A stretch of 64,000 bases of DNA from Malurus cyaneus samueli (taxonomy: Eukaryota > Chordata > Aves > Passeriformes > Maluridae): contig CM019218.1 of NCBI GenBank assembly GCA_009741485.1, forward strand, positions 39,697,358 to 39,761,357. The letters are read 5' to 3'. How positions within the stretch are numbered: position 1 is the stretch's first letter; each line of letters begins with the position of its first letter. Shown here piece by piece: positions 48,153 to 60,500 of this stretch. Both the position numbers and the translations under genes were made by a program. The notes under the pieces are model-generated. The model worked only from the letters and a program-made list of their open reading frames with translations. It was not told where the DNA came from and did not search any database.

Positions 48153-50569
48153 GCAATCAGGATTTCCAAGAAAAATTATACTGATTTGAGTCAAACCACA
48201 TTTATTAGCATTCTTCACTTTGGAAAAGACATGAAGAAAGACATGAATGATATGGAGAAAGAGAAAAGAGAATAGCTATTCAGTTTCCCTTAAGACTAAA
48301 AGTGGCATGAATCTCATTAAATTACCAGGTATTTAATTTCAAATAAGCAAAACAAAACGGGTTTTTTTATTTGTCCTCCATCACTCAGATACACCGTAGA
48401 ACATCATTATAATGTGTAAAAAATAAAAGTTTTTAAAAACCCACGTAGCTAGCCAAACTCATGAAGCACAGATCCAGCAACTGCTCCTTTGTAGTTTTCC
48501 AGGTTATGTTCTTCCACAGTTGTTCTCAGAAGTGTTCAGTCTAGTTTTTGCCCAAAGGAGATTATAGTCTCCACTGAAATGTTCATTCTGTGTCACAAAT
48601 CTGTCAAAGACTGTATTCACTGCTTTGAGAAATCAATTTCATGCATAAATTTTGAAAAGTTTCTCTTGCAGAAAACAAATGCACAAAAGCAGCCTATTCA
48701 GGCTAAGTTTAAATTTTACTTTTAATGGGTCCTAAAGCCCTCAAGATAGACTCATCTGCTGTTCCTTCACTCCAGAATGCTTTGAATGATATTTGGCTTC
48801 TCAGTGAATGTCGGTTTGGTGCCACTGAAGTATCATACATAGTTTTTATTCATTTTATACCAAATTATGCATACAAACACTTGCCTTACATTAAAGAGAC
48901 TAAGGTTGCAATGCTGATGATTTAAAAGTTGCCAGAATGAGCTCTCATTGCATTCACTGGTCCCACACATCATAGTGAAGTCTTGATTACACACTTCCAT
49001 TTTTCCACAGAACTCTGTTACAAGGACTGTGATATGACATCAAATTCCTTGGGCTTGAAGAACATTAATTAAACAATTTAAAAACCCTAGTGTATTGACA
49101 ATAGATGTCAACAGGTGATTTTCAGGATAAGTCACTAACACTGCTGTTTTCAAATTCCTCCTCTAACCAGCCAAACACTCCAGACTTAAACTGAATGCTG
49201 CACTGGTGCCCATTATTATTGTTAGTACTGTCTCAGGGAACTTTAATATGGAATTATAATTGCAGAGAAATAATTTCAGTCCTAAATACTAAGAAGCAGC
49301 TGTTGAATGCTAGCTTTCAAAATAAAAAACATTAGAGTAAGCTGTCATGAAATAACAAAAGACTGTTTTCTATATCACTCACAGTATCACAAATGACTCC
49401 AAGCTAAATTTCATCTGCTATTTGAAATGCCAATTTGGTCAGAGTTATATTTTGAAATTTAAGACTGGAAAAACTGCTGGTTTCCCAACACAAATTTACA
49501 TTTGTCATAGAAAATTTCATCCCTAGCTAATAAAACTTGGCAGTAATCAATGAAGAAAAATTTTGGATGACTGTACTAATTTTATGTAATAATATATGCA
49601 AATGTATGCAGCCAGTAATGACTAAAAAACAAGGAGGTAAACCGTGTACTCATTGACTTGACAGATTCCAACATGCAGCAGATACACAACATAATATTTT
49701 GAAAAACAGTTACTGTTCTTTATATGGAAGCTAGTAGAAAATCCGTGTGACAAATATAATGAAAATATATTGGTTTGTTTTATGTTATCCTGTTAATGAT
49801 TACAGAATATTGATTATTATAAAATTACATTTTATTTCATATGAACACAAATATTCTTATAGGGGTTGTGTTATACCGAGTTTTTGTTTGAGGGATAGAG
49901 GAAGTTTATTTTTTAAATGGTAGCTACAGATACTAATTCCGGGTCCTTTCTGTTGATCCTGAAGAAGCTCTTAATGAACACAGATATTTTAAATAGTTAT
50001 TATGAAAAAGAATGTAACAGAATAGAATTGGCTAAGGTATTTACCTGCGATAGTTTGCAGTGCTCTGCAGGCACACTTTTGCCTGCCCTGACATATGTAT
50101 GAATAAAATCAGATGAAATGTTTGTTTGTGCTTATATGCCAGCCTGCAAGAAATCCCAAGGGATTACTTTACCTTGAGAAAGCAATATACACCATATATA
50201 GTAAGAAATTCTTCAATTTCTTGGAAAATACCCTCAAGTGGAGGAACTGATAGTTTATAAACATGAATGATCTTTTTCCTGCACAGATATTGCAACTTCA
50301 TTTTATTGCGAATGCTAGCGACATTCTCCTTGCTGACCCCACCAGCTCTGTGAAAGTTGTTTACAGCATCATAAGTAAAGGTAAAATGATGAAGGACAAA
50401 ACAGTTCTTTTGCTGCCAATACCTGGAGGATAAGCAAGAATAAGAACAGCCCTAAAACTGAGAATTCTTGAATTCTTCTTTTTTTTGTTTTTTTTTTCTA
50501 TTTTTTTGAATATGCCTTTTTTTTTTTTTTTTTTTCCTGGCAAATCATTGAATTCATTTAACAGAAGTG

Positions 50570-50907
50570 AATACTCTCCAGCTGGTTTTAGACATTGCTG
50601 ACCAGGAACAGTAGCCAGTGCTCTGGTCTCGCTGATGGTGATGGGGCAAATTCCCTGCAGGGGTGGCTACAGCAACAGCAGCAAAGGCAAAGCCTTCTGA
50701 GCTGCTGAATAGGCTGCTCAGGAAGGAAATATGGTTGTAAACTATGGAGTAATTCAGCAGACATTTCAGAGTAATGGCCTGCAGGTACTACAGGAGTGAT
50801 GTCTGTGGGTATAAATTAAAAGACAGGAAAGGTGGCAGAGATTAACTGGGATCTTTTGGAAAGTTGGACCAGGCAATGTTGTGATGGATAAAGTAAGGGC
50901 CAGATAT
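50570..50907 (+). mobile_element. Possible ERVL internal remnant upstream of the LTR
   Basis: A GC-richer block ending directly at the LTR. It includes 'gacaggaaaggtggcagag' and a purine-rich stretch, 'gtgatggataaagtaagggc', at the place where a polypurine tract would precede a 3' LTR. No open frame survives. If correct, the LTR at 50908 is a 3' LTR with a little internal sequence and not a solo LTR. The match is from memory and weak. Confidence 0.3.
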
Positions 50908-51486
50908 TGTCCTGATTTTGCAAGCAATAGAGTTAATTTTCTTCCTCATAGCTGGTACAGTAGTGTGTTTTGGGTTTATGGATAAGACAGCTATGAGAGC
51001 ACACTGCTAAGTATCAGAGTTTTCAGCTTCTCATGCTGCCCTGATAGCAAGGAGGGTGGGATTGCTCAAAAAACTGGAAGGTAACAAAGCCAAAGGGGTA
51101 TTTGAGACTGTGTGACTTCATGCTCAGTACATAAACCAGGGATAAAATGCCTGGGGAGCAGCTGCACAGGAATAGGCTGGGCATCACTTCACTGATGGTG
51201 AGCAAATTGTTTTTCATTTGAATCACTTGTTTCTCTGTGTTATTTTCCTTTTCATTACATTATTAATTATTATATATATTATTATATATAATTATTATTA
51301 TTATTAATAATAATGACAATAATAATATAATATAATAATAATAATAATAATAATATAATAATAATAATAATAAAGAATGAAATCTTTTTATCTCAACCCA
51401 CAGATTTCTTTTTAGCCTTCTTCTTCTCACCCCCATCCCACTGTGCAGGAGTGAGTGAACATCTGTGCTGGGGTTAAACTGTGACA
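50908..51486 (+). mobile_element. ERVL-type LTR with internal ATT/AAT microsatellite
   Basis: Starts 'tgtcctgattttg' and continues 'atagagttaattttcttcc', 'tagctggtaca' and 'gtgttttgggttta'. Then come 'ttcagcttctcatgc', 'gacttcatgctcagtacata' (promoter region with a damaged TATA), 'ggctgggcatc' and 'tggtgagcaaattg', followed by the microsatellite. It ends with 'ttatctcaacccacagattt', 'ccccatcccactg' and 'ctggggttaaactgtgaca'. These are, in order, the landmarks of a common avian ERVL-family LTR, with TG...CA ends. The five bases before (gatat) and after (gtgtt) do not match, so no target-site duplication is visible. It has no coding capacity. Confidence 0.9.
51258..51374. repeat. (ATT)n/(AAT)n compound microsatellite inside the LTR
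   Basis: About 117 bases of ATT units turning into AAT units, with TATATA and TAATATAATA interruptions. It occupies the place where related LTRs have a short ATT run before the polyadenylation region. Because the left part is ATT and the right part AAT, the array is also partly self-complementary. Confidence 0.95.
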
Positions 51487-51955
51487 GTGTTAAACTCTGT
51501 CAGCTGCACACTGATATTTGTCTTACACCCTTGTTAGAAATACAATCAGTCTCCAGGCACCTTTAGAGACTATACACTCACCTCCCTCAATCTTTCAGAC
51601 AGGAAAAAAAAAATACTATTGCATGATTATTTTTCCTATGTACTCCTGTTTAAGGGATCCTCTGTTTCTTTACAGGGGATATGGGAGCTGCACTGCAAAG
51701 CTTTCCTACTGGACACATTTTCATTTGGAAAAGTTTTATTTCTCAGATTTTACTACAACATTAAATGTCTGTAAACCCATCTGAAGAGGTCATTTGTCTG
51801 AACTAAGAAGTTTATGTTAGCAGTGTGATGAAGAGAGACAAAGTGCCATCTAGTGAAAGCAATAATTTAACATAAAGAAAAGGTTAAGATCTTACTGAAA
51901 ATTAGTTTGACAGTGTCAATTCCCAGATGTGGGTGAATATAGCCAGTGTTTCATT

Positions 51956-51975
51956 AACATAACATAACATAACAA
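51956..51975. repeat. (AACAT)n pentanucleotide repeat
   Basis: Three perfect AACAT units and a partial fourth. Confidence 0.85.
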
Positions 51976-54482
51976 TTTATGCAGCAAGATAATTATTGCA
52001 ATTACTCAAATCTATGAGTAATCCACAATTTTTTTGCGGGTTTTTAAGGAAAGAAAAAACAAACAAACCCAAACACATTTAATACAATCATGGTTTGGTT
52101 ATTGTATCTTATTAAATGCTAAGCACACTGCTTAGAGTCCAAAATTCTTGTAACCAGAAAAGCTGATACACTGTGTATATAAATACACATATGAAATTGT
52201 CAGAGTCAATGTGGCAAAAATTGCCAGCATACAAACCCTCTTGCAAATCTTCCTACCAGTTGCCCTTACTGAAATTTCAGAACTGAATCTCACCTCCAGA
52301 GTTCATATGACTGGTATTTCTCATCTCTGAAGATATATTTGATAACTATATTCTCAGAGAAGGAATCTGGAAAAAGCTCCTTTTCCCCTGCTCATGTGAA
52401 AGATTAAAGATTTTGGAGTTACCTTAATTATGGAAAACAAGCACCTTTTGTTTAATTTCTGTGGACCTTTATTGTGTCTCAAACACATTGGTGTATTACT
52501 TGGATTATCGTAACTTTAACTATCCTGTCATTTACTAGTGTTACATCCCATTCTCATGACAAAACTAACTCTACCTAATTAAAAGTTACTTTACTGCTAA
52601 TTTGGTCTTCCTTAAGCTGCAAGAGTTTATAAACACACTACATAAATCTTTAGCTTTATCTAATCTCAACTCCTAGGCTTTTACTTTCATGGTAAGAAGA
52701 AAAAGGTCCCTTTTTATAAATTAATTTAGGGTTCATTGCACTGGGCTTTAGAAGGCGTTGAAAAGCAGAGCAGGTACAGTGAGCAATTAGTGGCTAAAAC
52801 CACGAGGAAGGATTTGGAATGGTTGTGTGGATGGGAATTGGTAAGAATAAAATTAAAGACAGACCACTACAGAAAAAAAAAAGTATTGTGCAGAGCACAG
52901 CGGGGTGAGCCAATCCCATCTCCACTGTTCCTAGGATGTATCCTGTCAATGCATCCCAGGACATTTATTTCCCCTAGCAAGTTGGAGTAATGATACATGA
53001 ATATTACCAAGCCTGTTAATTTATTTTTTAAATTTATTCTACCTGCCATCCAAGAACAAAAAGAAACAGAATCTGACACTTTGGGGTTAGCTGATTTATT
53101 TAAATTCTACCCTACTTGGAATTTTATTTTGTTTTATTTTTAATTCCCTCTTAGCATTACTTTTGAATAAGAAGTTCCAAGTACACTTAATCATTGAAAA
53201 GTTCCTGACAGCTTCTATAAAAGCAGTAACATTTTCTTTTATTGTGGCTTATGTTGCAGAAAGAGTAGACTTAGAAGCAATAAATATTGGAGAAGACTGA
53301 GGATTAATTTCTTTGAATGATTTCTACATATGCTATGGAGTCTCAGTACACAACACTAATCTCTCAGTGTTTCATACAATACACCTGGTAGCAAATCTTC
53401 CTACTTCTGTAGCATGTATTGCTAATTAAATAAATCTGTCCTGCCCAAATTTCCTTTTAGGTGTTTGCCTATGTTTCCTCATTTTCTGCTTACGCATTCA
53501 GTCAGTGATTTATACCCTATTCTCCCATTCTGATGTCATAAAAGTTGCAAAAGAGAAAAAAAAAAAAAGCCAAAAGTTGGAACCATAGCTGGTTATGGGA
53601 AGCATGAAATCCCAGACTCACACCTGAGCTCTACTCCAGCACATCACATAACTTCACATCAGGAAAGATATAAAATGTGCAGTGAATATACTGTCTCTGT
53701 TTGCCTGCTGAGATAAGGATCTAATATCAAGCTATTGCTAGTAGAATACTCACATCTTTCATAGAGAAGTTTAAAATCCTAAGCTATTAAAATGGTATTA
53801 CACTCAGAATTTAGTGTGATAAATGTACTCTTCTTGAGGAATCCTCAGAGCTGTGACTGTACTTTAGGATGTCTGTAAAGTTGGCTGGATTTAAAAGCGT
53901 GTCAGATGTAAATCGAGGAAATTTGAACCATGATATATAATTTCACTGCAAAGCTTTTAAAAAGGAGAAAAACAATAAACAACAAACCACAAAAATAAAT
54001 AGGTAAAAAATCTAAATGATACACTGAAAGGAGGTTTGTAATTCTTTTACAAAAGCATATGTGCATAATCTATATTCAGTAAGAGATCTGACCATATATT
54101 TTCTGCATACATTTTCATAGTAATAAAAAAGCCAATGCATTCTTAATATTTATACACTTGATTCGAAAATTTATGTCTTCTGGAAGCAGGAAAGTAGTCA
54201 AAATACGAGGTGATGGTTTTACAAGACAAGTCATTGTGTGATTTCTTCACTAAAGTTTTAGAAAATAGTCTTTGTAGGTTTGTTCCATAGTGCTTGCTCA
54301 AAATTATTGAAAAGATAAATCTATTAATGAAAACAATTACAATTTAAAATAACAATCTTTACTTTTTTCTCCTGAGAAATCAGTTGTTAAGTTACGTCAG
54401 GTCACATCAGCAGCACTGGAATGCCCCTGCAATGCAATGTGACTGAGGCTGACAAGACATGCAACCCAGCCACACGTTGATT

Positions 54483-54504
54483 GGGTAGGGAGTGGGGTGG
54501 GGGG
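54483..54504 (+). other. G-quadruplex motif
   Basis: Four G runs on the plus strand: GGG-TA-GGG-AGT-GGGG-T-GGGGGG. This meets the usual pattern of four runs of three or more G with loops of 1-7 bases, and it is isolated in AT-rich DNA. Confidence 0.8.
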
Positions 54505-55319
54505 ACAAAAGACAAAAATTAATTTGTCTCAGAAGACTGGACATGAACATACATAAGCAGAATCACAACTGGCCTTAATGGTTGTCTTCCTGTAATTTCA
54601 GCAGGAAGTTATCCTTTCATTTATGGAGTTAAATCTTTCATTGTAGCCTGGAGTTGTACAGAGGAGACACTGACATAAGTCTCACTGAAGAGAGTCCTAC
54701 ACAAATCTTGTCATGTCCTGCTTCAAAACTCATTTGAAAGTGTTTCAATGAGACTCCAGTCAGTGTTTAGACCTTGATGAGGTTCTCTCCACAGAGGAAA
54801 TTTGCATATTGTAAAATCATGGTTTTACATTTTTCAGTATCTCAGTTAAAAACATGGTTTTTAACCAACAAATATGCATTAAAATTAGCACTCAGAGAAG
54901 CATAAATTAGCATATGAATCACTTTACTCAAGTTCAGAGAAAAGCTCTCAACCTTCAAAGACATTTCATCATTTGCAGAAATGATGTTTCACACCCTTGC
55001 TTATGGTCCAGTGAGTATCAGTGACTCAGAAACACAGGGTTGTTTGATACGAAAGCTTGAATACATGAAACAAGCAACCATAATTTCATTTTCTTGGCAA
55101 ATGAGCATTAAGCCTACTTAGTACAATTTCAGTAACTCAAGATGAAGTGAAGACAAGGAGAGACACAGCTAATGAGGAGTGTTGGTCCATCAGGGTAACG
55201 ATTCTCCTGTCAGTTATCCTGGGCATGACTCCTTAAGTTTCTAAGAATAACTCCACATGATATTTAATATTCTATCTATATTACAGTGAACTAAGAGCAG
55301 TCTTGCTACTTAAAACCAA

Positions 55320-55322
<3 letters not shown>

Positions 55323-55350
<28 letters not shown>
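55323..55350. repeat. Poly(A) run, A28
   Basis: Twenty-eight A bases after 'aaaaccaagtt'. No retroposon body is visible. Confidence 0.95.
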
Positions 55351-55354
<4 letters not shown>

Positions 55355-55841
55355 AAACTGAGTTTTATGTAATCCAAAACAATGCAAGGAATATTTTTAT
55401 CAGAGCTGCATCTGCTTGGTTTGTAAGTCAGGCAAAGCTTTTGACAAAAATTTGCTTTCAGGGAATAAACATTCCTTTACTGCAGAATATTGGGCTATTT
55501 TACATAATTTAGCAAAGCTCTTTAGCCTTCTGACCCCTGAGACAGATTTGTTTTTCTGTTGCCCACAGCCCTGCAACATCAGAATTTTTCATAATAATTA
55601 TTGAAAACATTGCATCATACCTGTAGAAAAGCATCTATAATTGTGTCTATTTATATGAAGCAAAGAAAACAAAGCCATAATAATAAAACCATGGCATGAC
55701 TGACACCTCAAGCATAGAACAAACAAAAAAAATTTGGCTTTTAACATTTCGGGGGGGAAATTATCTTCAGCAGAAGACTCAGTAATAAAATTAGGCCAGC
55801 ACTCCCTTCTTCCAATTGCCTTAACCACTTAAAGCAGTTAA

Positions 55842-55869
55842 CTTAACTACTAAAACTTAACTACTAAAA
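55842..55869. repeat. 14-bp tandem duplication
   Basis: Two perfect adjacent copies of 'cttaactactaaaa'. Confidence 0.95.
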
Positions 55870-56896
55870 GTTTTTTCTATCAGATATATTTGGATATGGG
55901 TATCCTATACAGTTGAAGTTAAACATTGTAAAGTTATCTAAATCTGTCATAGCAGACACAGCTTACATTTCCCTTAGCATTAAAGTGTTAAAGATTCTTA
56001 GGTAGCTCTGAAAATATTTGAAAATGTGACGGTTTTGATCCTCGTGTTTTTCCTTTATTCCTAGCTAATTAAAAACATGCTTAGCAAACATTATTCATAG
56101 TAGCTTGGAATTCTCAGGAGTAGTAAAATTACTTCCAACAAAAAAGTACAAGTAAAGCAACTCTCACATTCTTGACCTGAGATATCCTGCAGATTTGTAA
56201 TGAACACTGTAGCTACCAAAAGGATTATGAACTCCTACATGATAATCCATATGTGAAATCTGCTTGATTACAGTCCAACAAATAATTTGTAATGCATCAA
56301 TTCAGTGGTGCATCTCTGATTTGCCTGTTGGTTTGGAATGGATCTTCAGGGGTTTGTGTGCTTGCTGTTTTTTCCGATAAGTATTTGGATATGTATTATA
56401 GGTATTTTTCTTCAGTATGAATATGTGATGACTGACTTCAAATTAGTTTTCTTCTACCATCCTGTTCACTGCTTGGAAGTGGTCTTTTTTTTTTCTTTTT
56501 TTTTCAACAGTTTTGCTATCAGCAAAATAATTTGCTAGAATTTATTACACAACCAAGTATTTTGACAGGAAGGGCAATACCAAGGTAAATGTAAAGAACA
56601 TGAAAAGAATATTAAAGAAATAAAAATAAGTAGTGGTGATTGAAAACATGTGAAATGCCTGAAGTACTTGCAGGTTTTTTATAGCCAATGGTGAGAAATA
56701 TCTTAATAGAAAGTGTTATTTTAATTTGTCTTTTAACTGTTATTAGACAAATCTGGTTTTTAAACTTGCAATAGAATCAGTTCTCAGCAGTACAGTTTGT
56801 TAAATGTTAAAAATATTTGCTTTAATTTACATTATGAAGTTTGTTTTTCTTTTTTTAAATTTTATTTGAAACTTATTAATAGCCATGCACAAAGAA

Positions 56897-56938
56897 ATAA
56901 AAAAGAAAAACACAAAAAAAAGAAAAAAAAAGAAAAAG
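56897..56938. repeat. A-rich tract with G interruptions
   Basis: Runs of A broken by single G or C bases, of the AAAAAG type. Low complexity. Confidence 0.85.
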
Positions 56939-57039
56939 GGATTCATGACACCACAAATTCATCTGTCCCTCCCTATTGTTGCAAATTTTGAGTGATTGAA
57001 TCCAAATTTCATAAATGCTGCTTAAACTATATTTGCCCA

Positions 57040-57590
57040 TGGCACGCAGAGTCTTTGCTTAACAGGAACCAAATACATGCCTTTCTACAAGGCAAGGTAC
57101 CGAGCTGCTGGTCAATTAGCAGGATCATTAAGACATGCAGGTACGCTGCAAAAGCTTTGCCTCTGTTATGTCATCTGTATTCAAGCCATTAAAAATAACA
57201 TTGTACTGTATGTACGTTGTCCTATCAGGAGACGTGCTCTTTCTGATATTAATTAGAATTTTTCTGGCAATGATAAAGCAGGAGTGGAATAATTAAAGCC
57301 CATATAGGTTTCTTATATCATTATTACAGAGGAGAAAATCTCTCGCGTTTTATCTCCACTGAGGTCTTCTTTTAGGAACTGTTTTCTCGGGTTCTTGCCA
57401 TTTATTAATGTGTTGATTCATTTTAGCAGGACTGATATCTCTAGTGGGTCATAATTCATTTCTGTTGAATCCCCAACATGCTGAAGCTGTTTCAGAGAAT
57501 TCTTACCAAATAGTTACAGATGAACCATCATCTGAAATCAGTGTGATGTATTTAAAGTTGAAGACGGCTGCAATGCATGAATTTAGATGA
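57040..57590. promoter_or_regulatory. Candidate conserved noncoding element
   Basis: A block of high sequence complexity with no simple repeats. It has many homeodomain-type cores (caattag, ttaattag, ataattaaag, catttattaatg) and several CpGs (for example 'tctcgcg' near 57341) in an otherwise CpG-poor region. Neither strand is open throughout. This is how developmental enhancers in gene deserts often look, but the call rests on composition alone and no conservation can be measured here. Confidence 0.22.
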
Positions 57591-60500
57591 AATGGCTTGG
57601 CCTCTGTTCAGACAGATATACCTCTGGAAGATTTTCACCCAGAGGTTTTATGAAAAGGCTGCTGAAGAGTGCTCAAGGCCAGATCAAAGATCTTGGAAGC
57701 CCAAAACCCTATTTTAAGGCAGATGCAGCAAAACTGGAGACCAGAAAAGCTTTTCTATACTGCATAGAGGGTTCAACACCTTCACATGTCCTTCAGAGGA
57801 GCACAAGAAGCAGCAAGATGCCTTCAATCAGTCCTGTACATATCAGCTTCCTCCTGCCAGCTCACTGGGAAATGCTGAGCCATAAATCCTTGCTTTATTC
57901 GCTATAGGAAAAATTGGATTACCCCCTCTTGGGATTCACTTCTTCCACCCACTGGAACAACAAAGAAAATTCAGTCCCCAAATACTCATGAAGGTAGATG
58001 CTCAGCCATTTCCTCTTTATTAAAATTTTATTGTCAGACCACAATAAATGAAATTGGAAAACAGGTTGGTTTGCTGGTTTGGTTTTTTTTTTTTTTTTTT
58101 TTTTTCTCCTCTCTGCATTTTGGAATTTTATACTCATTTTCTTCATTTCTACACCTAGGTATCTGAAAAAAATCCCAAACCCCATGTGTTCTTTGTTTCT
58201 TTATTGTCATATAGGAAATCATGTAGCTACACTGTGGCAAACTTGCAGTGAAGCTACAGGGGGAGTTGGAGAGCAGATTGTGAAACAAAGCAGGTTTCAC
58301 TCATTTTCTTCCTATCATACCTGCCTTCTCACAGGAATTTCAGAATGAGTGTTTCACATGATGCCTGGCTTCCAGCCAAGGGATGTCTCCAGGGGATTTT
58401 GCCATCACTTTATGTAATGGACTGAGTGACAGAGGACACCAGCTCTCCCATTCTGGTTACAGATTCTTTCAGAGGTTAATAGCGTGCTGAATTTGGATAT
58501 GGGTTACACCACTGTGGAGCTCACCAGGATTTTAATGTGCCATTGTATCCCACAGGGGTGAGTCATTAGGAATTACCCATTGTCCTGTCTGCTGCACTGG
58601 ATGTCCTAAGAACATGAACAGTGTCATTGGTACACAAAAATGCTGCAGTTCTTCTCTTTGATCTGGTATTTCCACACCCAGTGAATTCTGGTTGTTGCAC
58701 ATCAATCCTGGTGTTCCAGTTACTATTTCTTACAGCTCCAGGGATATATAGAAGGAAGGAAGGTGAGGCCAGGCATGAAAGGCAAGAGACTCTTTTCATC
58801 TGTCCTACAATTGTTTGATATAAAATGAAAGAAAAAAAACATTTAGTAACTAGTGACCAGGTCCACAGCCTTGCAGCAAGTGCACTTCATTTTCCCGAGT
58901 TTTGCTCTCAGAACTGCTGTAGTTTAGATTTAGGACAGAATATTAAATCAGTTACTGGCACTTGTTTGTGGACAAAATGGATATGTTTGATGTTAATTTG
59001 TGGGATTAGGAAAGGCAGTAATATCATGTGATTGGTCATCACAAAACCCCTGTTCCAGGACCAAATGGGAAAGGTTCAACATTGTGTAAATTGCCATTAA
59101 CTTGTATGCCAGGTACACAGTGCACTGTCAGGCTGCATCTCACTTTTGAATTCAGAACCCCTTCCAGATTTTTGCTGTAACAGCCAGGAAGAGATCTGAT
59201 CTCCTGTGATAAACCTCACTGCTACATCATCCCAGAGGATCACTTCTGTTTCATTTGTCTCCTCCCTTGGGCACGTAGGTTATTAATATATTTCTGCTGG
59301 ATATCTTGAAAGGATTATATTTTCACATCATAACCATTGTGTAGATGAAGTTGAGAATTCCTCATTCTGCTGTCAAACAAGCTATCATTCAACTAAATGT
59401 TTCTTATTGTGCCAAGAAAATACCTGGCTACTTTATTTTATTAAGAATGCGTGGTTTAGATTATCAGATTAATATAGCAGTGCGTGGTCACAGCTGCTTC
59501 TTCTCTGTCTACCAACACAGTTTCTAAATTGGAACTTTTAACATGATTCTCAACAACTCTGAGTAGAGTAATTAAAAAACACAACCTTGTGAGATGTTGT
59601 AGCACTGAAACCATAAGGTGAATGCAGAGCAATAATGACATTTTGTAGTTATGTACAGTTTTTCATGTTCAATTTTCATATTCAAGATGTTTTATAAATA
59701 AATACATAAAAGTATGAATCCTCTGCTAAAAAACTAGAGGGCAACTGAAAGACAAACATTACATTTTGGTAAAGGTATTGCTGTTTTGAGAAGTTCAGAT
59801 AAACCTTTTAATTTACTGTGCTTTGAAGCAGGAGTTGCAAAGCAATACTTGTAATTTGTTTCTGTTTACATATCATTAATTCTATAAAGATTAGTTTATT
59901 AATATATGTATGCCCAAATATTGACAAGGTACTCCTTTTCACTGCATTTTATCTGATGGAATGTTTAATGTGAACAGTGCCAAAATAATATCTTGCAAAA
60001 ATTAATAGTAAACCATTTTGAATAATTATTAACTAGTATACCTCTCATTTTGAATAAATTATTTCAACCTCTAAAACCATAGAATTATGAATAAGGAATA
60101 GTACCCTTCTTGATAGTTTATGATTATTCTTTTAAATACTGTTGTTCCAAAATTTTGAGTAAACATCTTTATTTCTTGAAAGTGGGAATATTTAGATTTT
60201 AGTTTAAAAATGTGCAATTGATTTATCTTCATTTGAAAGACTTTTTAAGGTATAATGAGTTGAAATAGAAATATCTGGCTGACTTTTTCTTCCCCATTTT
60301 CTCTACAAATAAAATTTATTTAGGTAATTATTGCCACTGTAACACGAGCGCAATACAAGAGAAAGCCTTTTCATTTACCTCAGTTATTTTGCACACAGAG
60401 AACAGTTATAAAGCATGTTTAGGGTAATATTTTACATGCATACATTTCCTCGACTTCTTCAAGGAACTGCTCAGTCAGGGGTTAGATTATGTCTTTCCTA

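Larger units (their letters stand above)
41661..50569. other. Unique noncoding DNA
   Basis: About 9 kb without a supported gene. It includes T-rich 41824-41844, the A22 run at 43570, a T/G-rich stretch at about 45690-45735, the A27 run at 48126 and T-rich stretches near 50479-50535. The block around 45000-45200 has several CpG dinucleotides and balanced composition, which is unusual here. All frames are at most 88 codons and have no domains. Confidence 0.5.
51487..57039. other. Unique noncoding DNA
   Basis: No gene is supported. It contains an AACAT repeat (51956-51975), an A13 run near 53556, the G-quadruplex motif at 54483, the A28 run at 55323, a 14-bp duplication at 55842 and an A-rich tract at 56897-56938. 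Open frames are at most 88 codons and featureless. Confidence 0.5.

Noticed and set aside
57587..57907. 106-codon plus-strand frame in a GC-richer patch
   Set aside because: No similarity known to me and no exon signals; kept only as part of the noncoding description.
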